A DNA stretch of 12,171 nucleotides from Labilibaculum sp. Its GTDB lineage: Bacteria > Bacteroidota > Bacteroidia > Bacteroidales > Marinifilaceae. The notes under the pieces are model-generated. The model saw nothing but the letters and a program-made list of their open reading frames with translations. It searched no databases and was not told the origin of the DNA. The stretch lies in assembly GCA_016743925.1 (NCBI GenBank), contig JADGFH010000098.1:1-12171 (forward strand), read 5' to 3'. Every line of letters starts with the position of its first letter. Positions within the stretch are counted from its first letter, which is position 1. This document shows positions 1 through 7,331 of the stretch, piece by piece. The translations under genes and the position numbers were made by a program.

Positions 1-350
1 CCATAAATTGCCTCAAATCCGGGCATAAAGTTATGATTCCAATTATTTCCAATTCCATAATTATCTTCCCAATTCATATGATAAGAGTTTGAACCAGTAA
101 AGGATTTTTTTGTTTTTTTGTCGTAATTAACTTTATAAATCGGAGTTAACCTATGCTCCGAATTGTTAGTCAACAATACATTTCTTGGTCTTGTTTCTAA
201 TATTAGAGAATCAATATTCAGTCCAACAATTTTTTGACCACTTTCATCTTCCGAAATTTCACTTACTTGAAAGCCTTTTTTTTCAATTTTGTTATTAGAG
301 CAACTAGTAATGCAGCTTACTAAAATCATTATCACTATTATTCTATTCAT
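1..350 (-). CDS. Bacteroidota lipoprotein of unknown function, N-terminal part only
   Basis: The frame opens at an ATG at 348-350 and stays open for 116 codons to the left edge, so the C-terminus is missing. The start (MNRIIVIMILVSCITSC) is a lipoprotein signal. Two Cys positions fit a lipobox, C13 (LVSC) and C17 (ITSC); C17 is the likelier anchor because C13 would leave a very short hydrophobic core. After a polar linker comes a segment with motifs ETRPRNVLLT, HRLTPIYKVNY, TGSNSYH and NNWNHNFMPGFEAIYG. It resembles a conserved Bacteroidota lipoprotein family I have seen only as hypothetical; no function is assigned. No acidic surface-export signal follows C17. It has its own transcript: the PUL terminator at 565-590 separates it from the upstream gene, so it is probably not part of the glycan cluster. 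The frame and lipobox are seen; the family assignment is from memory. Confidence 0.8.
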   Translation of the reverse strand, partial: MNRIIVIMILVSCITSCSNNKIEKKGFQVSEISEDESGQKIVGLNIDSLILETRPRNVLLTNNSEHRLTPIYKVNYDKKTKKSFTGSNSYHMNWEDNYGIGNNWNHNFMPGFEAIY

Positions 351-685
351 TTGGTTTTTTTTCTAATGTGTGGTAACTTCTAAATAAGTCCTATGGGATT
401 TATTTCGTTTGATAGTAAAAATCTATTTATCGCCCCAAATAAGGCAGTAATGTACACTTCTTATATTTAGCATATGAATTTACTAAACAATAATTGCCTA
501 ACAAAAAATTAAATAAAGAAATAGTTCAAACGCTTACAGGTCTTCGACGCTGTCAGGATATAATAAAAAAAGCCAAGCTGAAAGCTTGGCCTATAAGGTT
601 TGACGATTAATGTAAGATACATTGGGCATTTAAAAGGACTGCACGCTCAGTTTGCTTCTTACTTATATATAAACTAATTGTCTTA
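351..685. other. Intergenic region between the PUL 3' end and the lipoprotein gene
   Basis: This 335-base stretch holds no credible gene. Its left part (351 to about 564) is the AT-rich leader of the minus-strand lipoprotein gene and should contain that gene's promoter, but I found no clean Bacteroidota-type promoter (TTTG, then about 19 bases, then TAnnTTTG). The middle holds the intrinsic terminator listed separately at 565-590. The right part (591-685) is the 3' untranslated region of the GH141-like gene. A short, relatively GC-richer stretch at about 530-560 has no structure I can support. Confidence 0.6.
565..590 (-). terminator. Rho-independent terminator of the glycan-degradation cluster
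   Basis: Read on the minus strand this is a perfect 8-bp stem, GCCAAGCT / AGCTTGGC, with a 3-base loop (TTC), followed directly by seven T (plus-strand A at 565-571). There is no T run on the other side, so it works for leftward transcription only. It lies about 95 bases past the stop codon of the GH141-like gene and before the separate lipoprotein gene, so it marks the 3' end of the cluster transcript. Confidence 0.9.
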
Positions 686-3100
686 TTATAAAATGTATTT
701 AAATATTAGTTGCTTTCTTTTCTGATTGCGCATGACAGTAAGTTTTAGCGTCTTAGATTCCTCTGAATCAATAGCGTGTTTAAGTTGATTATATTTGTTG
801 ATTTGTAGTGATCCACATTTCAGAATTACGTCTCCTTTTTTAAAACCTTGTTTTGCCCAAAGTGAGTTGGCAGAAACCTCGAGTAATGCAACCCCAGCAA
901 TAGATGGTAATCCCGCAGCAGATTGTTCTCCCAATGTTTCAATATTCTTTAATTTGGCACCTTCGAATTCACGTATCCTTTCAGACGATGAATTAGCTGA
1001 AATTTTCAATATTGGAATCTCTGGTGTTTTAGCTATTCTTTTTAGTTTTTCTGAAGTGACTCCAAACTCAGTCATAGGAAAATTTTTAAACCCAAGTTGC
1101 ATAGCTAGAGAACCACCCTTCACATTGTAGTTCATCTGTAGAGTATTAACAAACTGAGGCTTACCAACTATAGAATTTGCGTCACAATCATGGGCAGCAA
1201 ATTTTAAACAATCATTTTCGTTAGTTGTAAATAAGTTAAAATCTAGCTCTTTTCCCCATTTATCAGCTGCAGATAAAGCTCTGTTCATAGATGCTGGGCG
1301 ATAAGCACCAAAAACAATATTGTGCTTAAAAATGTCTCCACTTTCTGGATACCAAACGTGTGGGTGAAAACTATTATTGATGATTACGTTATTTGTTACA
1401 GTACGGAAATAACCTTCTCGTAATTTTAATCCACCATTCAACAGTACATTATTATATATCTCGTACCAAGTTGATCCATCATCAAGGTCTATATCCCATC
1501 CATGGTCACAACGCCAGCGACTATTTCTAATGATATTTTTATCAAGCATATCATATTTTGGTAAATCTGGAGTCTTTTTTACTTCCACATCAGTTTTCGT
1601 AATATCTGGTGTCCAAAAACGGTCACGCCCCCAAGAGTTAAAGCTACCATGGTCGCCCGTTTCTAATACGGTATTGAAAATATCGCAATTTTCAATAATA
1701 TGACCTCCAAACGTGCCTTCACTAATGTTGATACCGGAGCGAGGTACATCATAAATAGAACAATGATTCACTCTTATTTTGTATGACATGGAAATTTGAA
1801 CAGGAGCGGTTTGTTTCTCATCACGGCCAGTCATTGTTATTAAACAATCCTCTACTAAGCAATCGGCAGGATAGATATCCCCTTTAGGCCCAGGAGTTCT
1901 GTCCATATTTTTAAAATCCTGCTTCCCATAACGAAACAATGGGCTACGCACCATTTTCGGATCTCCGACAAAGGCAATACCATTAGCACCTGAATGATGT
2001 ATGAAACACCCCTTAATGGTAATGCGACGGTTGTAGTTATTAACAAAGATACTATTGCCACCTACTTGGTCGAACTCACAGTTAGTGATACTACAGTCTT
2101 CAGCACCATTAAATACGAAGGCTCCTCCACGGTAAGTTGTCCAATCACTGCGCAGTAATTGTTCTTTATTCTCCATAAAACTTCGTGCTGCATGACGGAA
2201 AACAAAACCATCAAAGTTTATATTTTTGATAGGGTTTTCTTTGCTTCCATTCAATTCAACAAGGTGTTTTAATTTAACGATCTCAATTTCGGTTTTGCTT
2301 ATGTCCTGAGCTGAGGTAGGAAAATAATATAAGGTTTGTTCATTCTTATTATAAAACCATTCACCTGGCACATCAAGTTCTTCAAATACATTCTCTGCCA
2401 TTCGATAACGCGGATGCATAGGGGAAGGACGGTTATTTTGCCAACCTCCTTCTAACTCTAGTGAGCCGTCTTCCTTTTTTCCTTTCACTAACCAATGCAT
2501 ATCACCCCAAAGCGAGGTATGCATTGCATGAATAAAAGCTCCATCTGGATTTTTCCATGTTGCTATTCTATCGGCATTCAATGGGTCGTTAGCGAAATCA
2601 GGTTTGCGCGTATGGAGTAAATCCCAAGTATCAAATACACTTTTACCATCAACTGCATTTGGAAAGCGAGCCATTCTTTGACGTTGTCCATTCACATATA
2701 GCTGATCTATGATTACGTCTTGTGACACCTTAGCTTTAAAGATGCCATCTTTATGTTCTTCCCAACTCAATTCAAGTTTTTGTCCACCACTCAATATGGC
2801 TTTCCCCTCGTTAATTGCTTTAATTTGGATAGGGTATTTTTCACTTCCTGAGTTTTGAGCTTGCAGCACTAGGGTTTGAGGCAAGTAATACAATCCATCT
2901 TCGACCCAAATAGTGATGGATTTCTTTCCAGCATTAAGAGCTGATAGCTCAAGTGCTTTTTCAATACTTTTTAATGGATTCGTTGCATCTCCAACCGAAG
3001 TATTGTCTCCACTGGCCGATACGTAAATATTAACTGTTTTTTGTTGACAAGCTGTGCAGAATAAAGCAAATAGCAAGCTAATAATAACTATTTTTCTCAT
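686..3100 (-). CDS. GH141-like right-handed beta-helix lipoprotein with C-terminal PDZ domain
   Basis: An 804-residue protein. Residues 1-18 are a lipoprotein signal ending in FCTAC, with C18 the likely lipidated Cys. Residues about 23-670 form a right-handed parallel beta-helix: an opening IYVSASGD and LSGGQKL segment, then many short repeats rich in N, G and I/V. Conserved-looking acidic clusters are TGDHGSFNSWGRD (D483, D493) and DHGWDIDLDDGS (D532, D536, D538, D540, D541), followed by LREG and FHPHVWYPESGD. These resemble GH141, whose characterised members include an alpha-L-fucosidase acting on rhamnogalacturonan II and a xylanase, and which is common in fucoidan-degrading bacteria. Residues about 725-800 are a PDZ domain (GVALLEVSANSLWAKQGFKKGDVIL), an unusual attachment. 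It is the last gene before the terminator, 140 bases after the fusion gene, and ends with tandem TAA stops. Helix and PDZ are seen; the exact CAZy family and substrate are inferred, and another beta-helix hydrolase or lyase family is possible. Confidence 0.85.
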   Translation of the reverse strand: MRKIVIISLLFALFCTACQQKTVNIYVSASGDNTSVGDATNPLKSIEKALELSALNAGKKSITIWVEDGLYYLPQTLVLQAQNSGSEKYPIQIKAINEGKAILSGGQKLELSWEEHKDGIFKAKVSQDVIIDQLYVNGQRQRMARFPNAVDGKSVFDTWDLLHTRKPDFANDPLNADRIATWKNPDGAFIHAMHTSLWGDMHWLVKGKKEDGSLELEGGWQNNRPSPMHPRYRMAENVFEELDVPGEWFYNKNEQTLYYFPTSAQDISKTEIEIVKLKHLVELNGSKENPIKNINFDGFVFRHAARSFMENKEQLLRSDWTTYRGGAFVFNGAEDCSITNCEFDQVGGNSIFVNNYNRRITIKGCFIHHSGANGIAFVGDPKMVRSPLFRYGKQDFKNMDRTPGPKGDIYPADCLVEDCLITMTGRDEKQTAPVQISMSYKIRVNHCSIYDVPRSGINISEGTFGGHIIENCDIFNTVLETGDHGSFNSWGRDRFWTPDITKTDVEVKKTPDLPKYDMLDKNIIRNSRWRCDHGWDIDLDDGSTWYEIYNNVLLNGGLKLREGYFRTVTNNVIINNSFHPHVWYPESGDIFKHNIVFGAYRPASMNRALSAADKWGKELDFNLFTTNENDCLKFAAHDCDANSIVGKPQFVNTLQMNYNVKGGSLAMQLGFKNFPMTEFGVTSEKLKRIAKTPEIPILKISANSSSERIREFEGAKLKNIETLGEQSAAGLPSIAGVALLEVSANSLWAKQGFKKGDVILKCGSLQINKYNQLKHAIDSEESKTLKLTVMRNQKRKQLIFKYIL

Positions 3101-3240
3101 GTTAATGATTTTTATTGAGTCTTGTCAGAGCCATGCAAAAAATGATCATAAAGATTCAATATTTAGTCCGAAAAGGTTAGTCCATTTTTAGTTTCTGGAA
3201 TTATGATATTTTCATTGTGCTTCCAACCCTATAATAGGAC

Positions 3241-5751
3241 TTATTTAACTTTTGATATTTTTAGAGTATATGCATAGTTTGGAAGTTTCCAGTTTGGATC
3301 AAACTCAGGCATTGTCACAATAATATCATTTTCCTTCTTCTTGTAAAACAAGTTTCCCTTTATACCTAAGAGCGTAACTTTTGCTCCAAAAGCTGGATTG
3401 ATATCCTTAATGGTAATTGTCTTGTGCCATTTAGGTAGTATTGCATAGACCACATCCCCCTTTGAGGTAAAAAACATTTCTTTAAGTGCCATCCCCGGAT
3501 CCTGATCAATTGTTTGTTTCAATATATAGTTTCCACCAACGTATGCCTTCCCTTTTTTAGGATTGTAGTCTCTATCTCCTTTGGTCCACTGGCAGTGTTT
3601 CTTCCACTTGGTAGTACCATAAATGGCTTCACCATTAACATCAAGCCAAGATCCTATTTGCAATAAACGCTCTTGCATGATTACCGGGATTTTCCCATCC
3701 GCTGAAGGTCCTACATTCAATAGAAGGTTTCCTCCCATACTAACTAAATCACAAAGCATTAAAACAAGTGATTGCGGCTTCGTATAGTCTTCAATATTTT
3801 CATCTCGGTTATATCCAAAGGAGAATCCCATCCCTCTATTTTCTTCCCAAGGATGATCACCTTCCATTCCATCTGTTTCGTACTCTGTCGTATAATAGCC
3901 GCCATGTTTATGTCTACATCCTTTAAACCAACGATCATTGATTAATACCTCTTTATCTTTGCAGACCGATTCTTCAAACAACCAAGTTAGCAACTCTCCA
4001 CTTTTCCAGTAATCGTCTTTCATTTCCCATTCGCCATCGGCAAACAAAAGATCTGGCTTATATTTAGTAACCAATTCTTTAAATTGTGGATGGTAATGAT
4101 CAATAATAAATTTGTCGCTCTTCATGTTATACCAAGGATGATACCATTCGTATAAGCTATAATATAATCCAGCCTTTAGGCCAGCTTCACGCATTGCATC
4201 TACATAGGGACCAACCAAATCTCTTTTAGCACCTACCTCAGCAGCATTCCACTTAAAATGACGCGCATTCTGTGCTTGCTTATTAGGCCAAAGCGTAAAT
4301 CCGTCGTGATGTTTCGAAGTTAATACAACATATTTTGCTCCTGCTCTTTTAAACAAATCTGACCATTCAGTAGGATTGTATAATTCTGCTTTAAACATTT
4401 TACCAAAGTCATAATAGCTTGACTCTTTTCCATAGGTTTTGTCTTGAAAACTTGGAATGGCTTTATTGTCAGGCTTATTATTTCCAAAGATCCTTTTTGA
4501 TTGCAACCATTGCTGGTACCATTCAGTATAAGTTCCTTTTGGCGACCATGAAGGAACAGCGTAAGGCCCCCAGTGAATAAAAATTCCGAATTTTGCATCT
4601 TTATACCATGATGGTATTGGCTGAGCATCAATTTTCTCCCAAAGTTTTGAAGAAGTATCTTCACCAACTTTAACATCCCATTCTTTCTTCGTTTTATCTT
4701 GTGCCTTATTGATACTGCTTTTAATGGGTACAAAAACGATGTAAGCCTCATTTCCTTTTTTTACAGCCATACATAATGTCTTTGGCTCATCATCTTCAAC
4801 ATAAACAAATGGACGCTCCATCCTATCTGGTAAAATAACATTGCCATTAGCCATTGGTACTTTTTTTGAATACACTTCATAGTTATTCGCCTTCTTCCAA
4901 TTTAATCCGTCTTCTGACGTGATTAATCCAAAATATTTGTGGGCATGAAAAATACCATAAAAGCGTTCTCTTTTTCCGTCAAACCACAGAGACATGTCCT
5001 CCGTATCTAAATAATCTATAACCGGCTTTGACTGCATTACAAACGGACCAGTTGGCTTTTTTGAAACAGCAATGGCCTGATTACGATCTTTATCACCTAG
5101 TTTATCACCTTTCACTATTAAATAGTACTTACCATCCGCACCTTTATCAATCGCTGGATTAACTGTTAATATATTGATTGGACCTGACGGTTCAATAATT
5201 GGTGCTTTTAATCTTTTCCATGGACCATTAATGGATTTGGCTACCGCCACTCCAGTACGTTGATGCTCTCTTAAGGACTTCCACTTTGGATGAGAATATC
5301 CAGTATTTTCAACTTCTAACAATAACTGATTATCATACTCAACTTCTCCTAAGTTAGTTGAGATATAATAGAGATAGTAATTATCACCAAACTTCTTGAT
5401 TTTAGGATTATGAGCTGTGATGGCATCCCAATGCCCTTTACCCCTTCCTTTTAAAACGGTTTCTTTATACTTCCATGGACCCGATGGACTGTCTGACACA
5501 GCATGAGCAATCTCAGAGTGAGTTAACCAAGCATGGAAGCTATTCTGCCAACGTGAATAAAACAAGTGATATTTACCGTCATCTCCTTTTATAATAGATG
5601 CCCCCCAATTATAGTAACCATCCGTTTTAAAAATGTTATCATCAGTAATCCTCTCAAAACGATTCTTAAATGATAAATTGTCTGATCCTATTTGAGCATT
5701 TGCCACCATACTAAGACATAGCAACAAAAACATTAAAATATTTTTTTTCAT
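3241..5751 (-). CDS. Two-module glycosidase: N-terminal GH43/GH117-like propeller plus GH29 alpha-L-fucosidase
   Basis: An 836-residue secreted protein with a type I signal peptide (cleavage probably after A19 or so, VANAQ). Residues about 30-345 look like a five-bladed beta-propeller of the GH43/GH117 type: repeated blade motifs YHLFYSRW, SPSGPW, HNPKIKKFGDNYYLYYIS, INGPW, GKYYLIVKG and PTGPF. Its catalytic residues are not certain. After a charged linker (345-365) comes a complete GH29 domain, about 368-835: KFGIFIHWGPYAVPSW (387-402), SKHHDGFTLW (479-488), KPDLLFADGEWE with D572 the likely nucleophile, WEENRGMGFSFGYN, and GGNLLLNVGPSADG. The architecture and the lack of a lectin-type module suggest a GH29-A-type fucosidase. 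GH29 enzymes are usually about 450 residues, so this gene is a true fusion with no internal stop or frameshift. It starts 20 bases after the esterase stop, so the two genes are almost certainly co-transcribed. GH29 identity is firm; propeller activity is open and it could be a binding or structural module. Confidence 0.9.
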   Translation of the reverse strand: MKKNILMFLLLCLSMVANAQIGSDNLSFKNRFERITDDNIFKTDGYYNWGASIIKGDDGKYHLFYSRWQNSFHAWLTHSEIAHAVSDSPSGPWKYKETVLKGRGKGHWDAITAHNPKIKKFGDNYYLYYISTNLGEVEYDNQLLLEVENTGYSHPKWKSLREHQRTGVAVAKSINGPWKRLKAPIIEPSGPINILTVNPAIDKGADGKYYLIVKGDKLGDKDRNQAIAVSKKPTGPFVMQSKPVIDYLDTEDMSLWFDGKRERFYGIFHAHKYFGLITSEDGLNWKKANNYEVYSKKVPMANGNVILPDRMERPFVYVEDDEPKTLCMAVKKGNEAYIVFVPIKSSINKAQDKTKKEWDVKVGEDTSSKLWEKIDAQPIPSWYKDAKFGIFIHWGPYAVPSWSPKGTYTEWYQQWLQSKRIFGNNKPDNKAIPSFQDKTYGKESSYYDFGKMFKAELYNPTEWSDLFKRAGAKYVVLTSKHHDGFTLWPNKQAQNARHFKWNAAEVGAKRDLVGPYVDAMREAGLKAGLYYSLYEWYHPWYNMKSDKFIIDHYHPQFKELVTKYKPDLLFADGEWEMKDDYWKSGELLTWLFEESVCKDKEVLINDRWFKGCRHKHGGYYTTEYETDGMEGDHPWEENRGMGFSFGYNRDENIEDYTKPQSLVLMLCDLVSMGGNLLLNVGPSADGKIPVIMQERLLQIGSWLDVNGEAIYGTTKWKKHCQWTKGDRDYNPKKGKAYVGGNYILKQTIDQDPGMALKEMFFTSKGDVVYAILPKWHKTITIKDINPAFGAKVTLLGIKGNLFYKKKENDIIVTMPEFDPNWKLPNYAYTLKISKVK

Positions 5752-5771
5752 AATTATTTAATAATTTGAAT

Positions 5772-7151
5772 TTACCAATTATTAGTTCGGAATGCTGAAG
5801 CTGGTAAGCCCTCTTTGTTAAACAAATTAGGTTCGGCAACATTATCCCATGCAAAGCGAACAGCCACTGGATCTTTTACTTTCTTGCTCCACACTTTTAC
5901 GGTGCTTCCTTCTATTTTTGCTTTAGCTGGTATAAACCTTTGATCTTCCCCTGCTATTTCAAAGTGGGTTAATTCTTTTCCTTTTACCAACAAGCCCTTG
6001 TCTGCATAATTAAAATGGACAATAACGCGGTTCTTTTTTATCTCCATCTCACGATAAATTGGACCACAATAAGAAACTCTTTGTTTGTTATAAGTTTTTG
6101 CCAATGCCCAGTTTGCTAAGCGCTTCCCAACATCCTGCTTATTCCCAGGATGGATATTATTAATATTTCCTATGTCACTCGTCACAACCATTCCAGTTTT
6201 AGGCACATTCATGGCTTTCATTTGAGCTTCACGAATAAGCACTCCAGCGTCCTTTTCCTTGTAATTAAAGGGCGCAATTTGAACATAGTAAAACGGGAAT
6301 TCGTAGCCCCATCGTTGACGCCAGTTATTAATCAGTGCCGAAAATAATTTGGTGTAACTGTGCGGTGCAAAACGATTGCTCTCTCCCTGATACCAGATTG
6401 TTCCAGCGATTGTATATGGGATTAGTGGCGCAATCATTCCATTGCACATTTTACCCGCTTTAAATGAATGCCATTCGTTTTCAGGTAGCTTTCCCTGTGC
6501 TGCTACAAGTTCGGAGTCACTATAAACAACATCTTCTTCAACCCATACTTCGGCAGGCGTTCCACCCCAACTAGAATTGATTATTCCAATTGGAACCTTT
6601 AAATCATTGTGAAGATTTTTGGCAAAGAGATAAGCTGTTGCGCTAAATGCTTCCATGCTCTCAGGTGTACATTCAAGCCACTCGCCAGGAGTATCTTGTT
6701 GTGGTGCTTCTGCCTGATGCTTTGGTACATGAAATAAACGAATATTTGGGTAGTTAGCTTTCGCCACTTCCTCTTTTGAGTTGTTAAAACCAAGTTTCGC
6801 GTTCCACTCCATGTTTGACTGTCCTGATGCCAACCAGACTTCCCCAAACAAAACATTTGAAATGGTCACCTCCTCATGTCCTTTAATGCTTATTGAATAC
6901 GGACCACCACCTGCTTTTGGAGTTACAATCCTAGCCGTCCATTTCCCATGATAGGCCTTAGTCGAAACCGACACATTATTCCAACTTCCAGTAACCGTTA
7001 TTTTCTCTTTTGTTTGCGTTGTCCATCCCCAAATAGAAACTGTATCCATTTGTTGTAGAACCATGTTATCTGAAATGACAGATGGTGTCCATATTTTTGC
7101 GAGTACCAAAGTCGGCAGAAATATTATTAATAGAAGTATTGCTCGTTTCAT
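5772..7151 (-). CDS. Secreted SGNH-family sialate-O-acetylesterase-type carbohydrate esterase
   Basis: A 459-residue protein with a type I signal peptide (MKRAILLLIIFLPTLVLA). An N-terminal beta-rich region (about 20-100) with PSVISDNMVLQQ is typical of sialate O-acetylesterases. The SGNH core follows: GQSNMEW with nucleophile S112, GIINSSWGGTPAEVW (189-203), GTIWYQGESN (250-259), and DIGNINNIHPGNKQDVGKRLA with H334 as the likely catalytic His and D326 nearby. The protein ends with a small beta domain (about 360-459). Members remove acetyl esters from sugars. Since nothing else here handles sialic acid, the likely job is deacetylating an acetylated, sulfated algal glycan before the fucosidases act; this is inference from context. 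Acetylxylan-type esterases with the same fold are the alternative. It is 20 bases upstream of the fusion gene and 180 bases after the sulfatase. Confidence 0.9.
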   Translation of the reverse strand: MKRAILLLIIFLPTLVLAKIWTPSVISDNMVLQQMDTVSIWGWTTQTKEKITVTGSWNNVSVSTKAYHGKWTARIVTPKAGGGPYSISIKGHEEVTISNVLFGEVWLASGQSNMEWNAKLGFNNSKEEVAKANYPNIRLFHVPKHQAEAPQQDTPGEWLECTPESMEAFSATAYLFAKNLHNDLKVPIGIINSSWGGTPAEVWVEEDVVYSDSELVAAQGKLPENEWHSFKAGKMCNGMIAPLIPYTIAGTIWYQGESNRFAPHSYTKLFSALINNWRQRWGYEFPFYYVQIAPFNYKEKDAGVLIREAQMKAMNVPKTGMVVTSDIGNINNIHPGNKQDVGKRLANWALAKTYNKQRVSYCGPIYREMEIKKNRVIVHFNYADKGLLVKGKELTHFEIAGEDQRFIPAKAKIEGSTVKVWSKKVKDPVAVRFAWDNVAEPNLFNKEGLPASAFRTNNW

Positions 7152-7219
7152 TTTTGGGTATTATATGTTATAAAAAACACTTGTCTTATGCCAATAGCAA
7201 CAGAAATATAATAATCTTC

Positions 7220-7244
7220 GCTTTATTGTAAAAAACAATAAAGC
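7220..7244 (-). repeat. Perfect 10-bp inverted repeat, likely mRNA stem-loop
   Basis: GCTTTATTGT and ACAATAAAGC form a perfect 10-bp stem around a 5-base homopolymer loop (AAAAA on plus, TTTTT on minus). It lies about 88 bases past the sulfatase stop and about 70 bases before the esterase start. No T run follows it on either strand, so it is not a canonical terminator. It could be an mRNA-processing or stability hairpin, or a weak attenuator separating the two transcripts. Confidence 0.65.
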
Positions 7245-7265
7245 ATTGCTCATACCATGACAGTT

Positions 7266-7291
7266 TGCAAATTTGAATCCTCATATTTGCA
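7266..7291. repeat. 7-bp inverted repeat with 12-base spacer, possible operator
   Basis: TGCAAAT (7266-7272) and ATTTGCA (7285-7291) are exact reverse complements whose centres are 19 bases apart. Such spacing could suit a dimeric DNA-binding protein, but a 7-bp match in AT-rich DNA can also arise by chance. It lies 22 bases upstream of the 10-bp hairpin as the minus strand is read. Confidence 0.3.
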
Positions 7292-7331
7292 CAATAATTT
7301 TATTCTTTGTTTTGGATCTTTGATACCTTAA

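Larger units (their letters stand above)
7152..7331. other. 180-base gap with two inverted repeats
   Basis: This gap between the sulfatase stop and the esterase start has no gene. It holds a 10-bp perfect hairpin (7220-7244) and a 7-bp dyad with a 12-base spacer (7266-7291), each listed separately. No clean Bacteroidota promoter motif was found, so an internal promoter is possible but not supported. Confidence 0.5.

Noticed and set aside
351..564. Bacteroidota promoter (TTTG ... TAnnTTTG) for the lipoprotein gene
   Set aside because: Partial matches such as TTTG-N15-TAATTTTT have wrong spacing or a missing G. No match is good enough to annotate.
795..1130. Open frames on the plus strand inside the cluster (for example 795-1130, 6150-6347, 8583-8843, 10470-10724)
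   Set aside because: All lie within strongly supported minus-strand enzyme genes and show no family motifs or signals; they are antisense shadows.
3101..3240. Small palindromes in the gap before the GH141-like gene (CCTATAATAGG at 3228-3238, ATGATCAT near 3141)
   Set aside because: The stems are 4-5 bp with almost no loop, or self-complementary AT-rich words, and would be expected by chance in AT-rich DNA.
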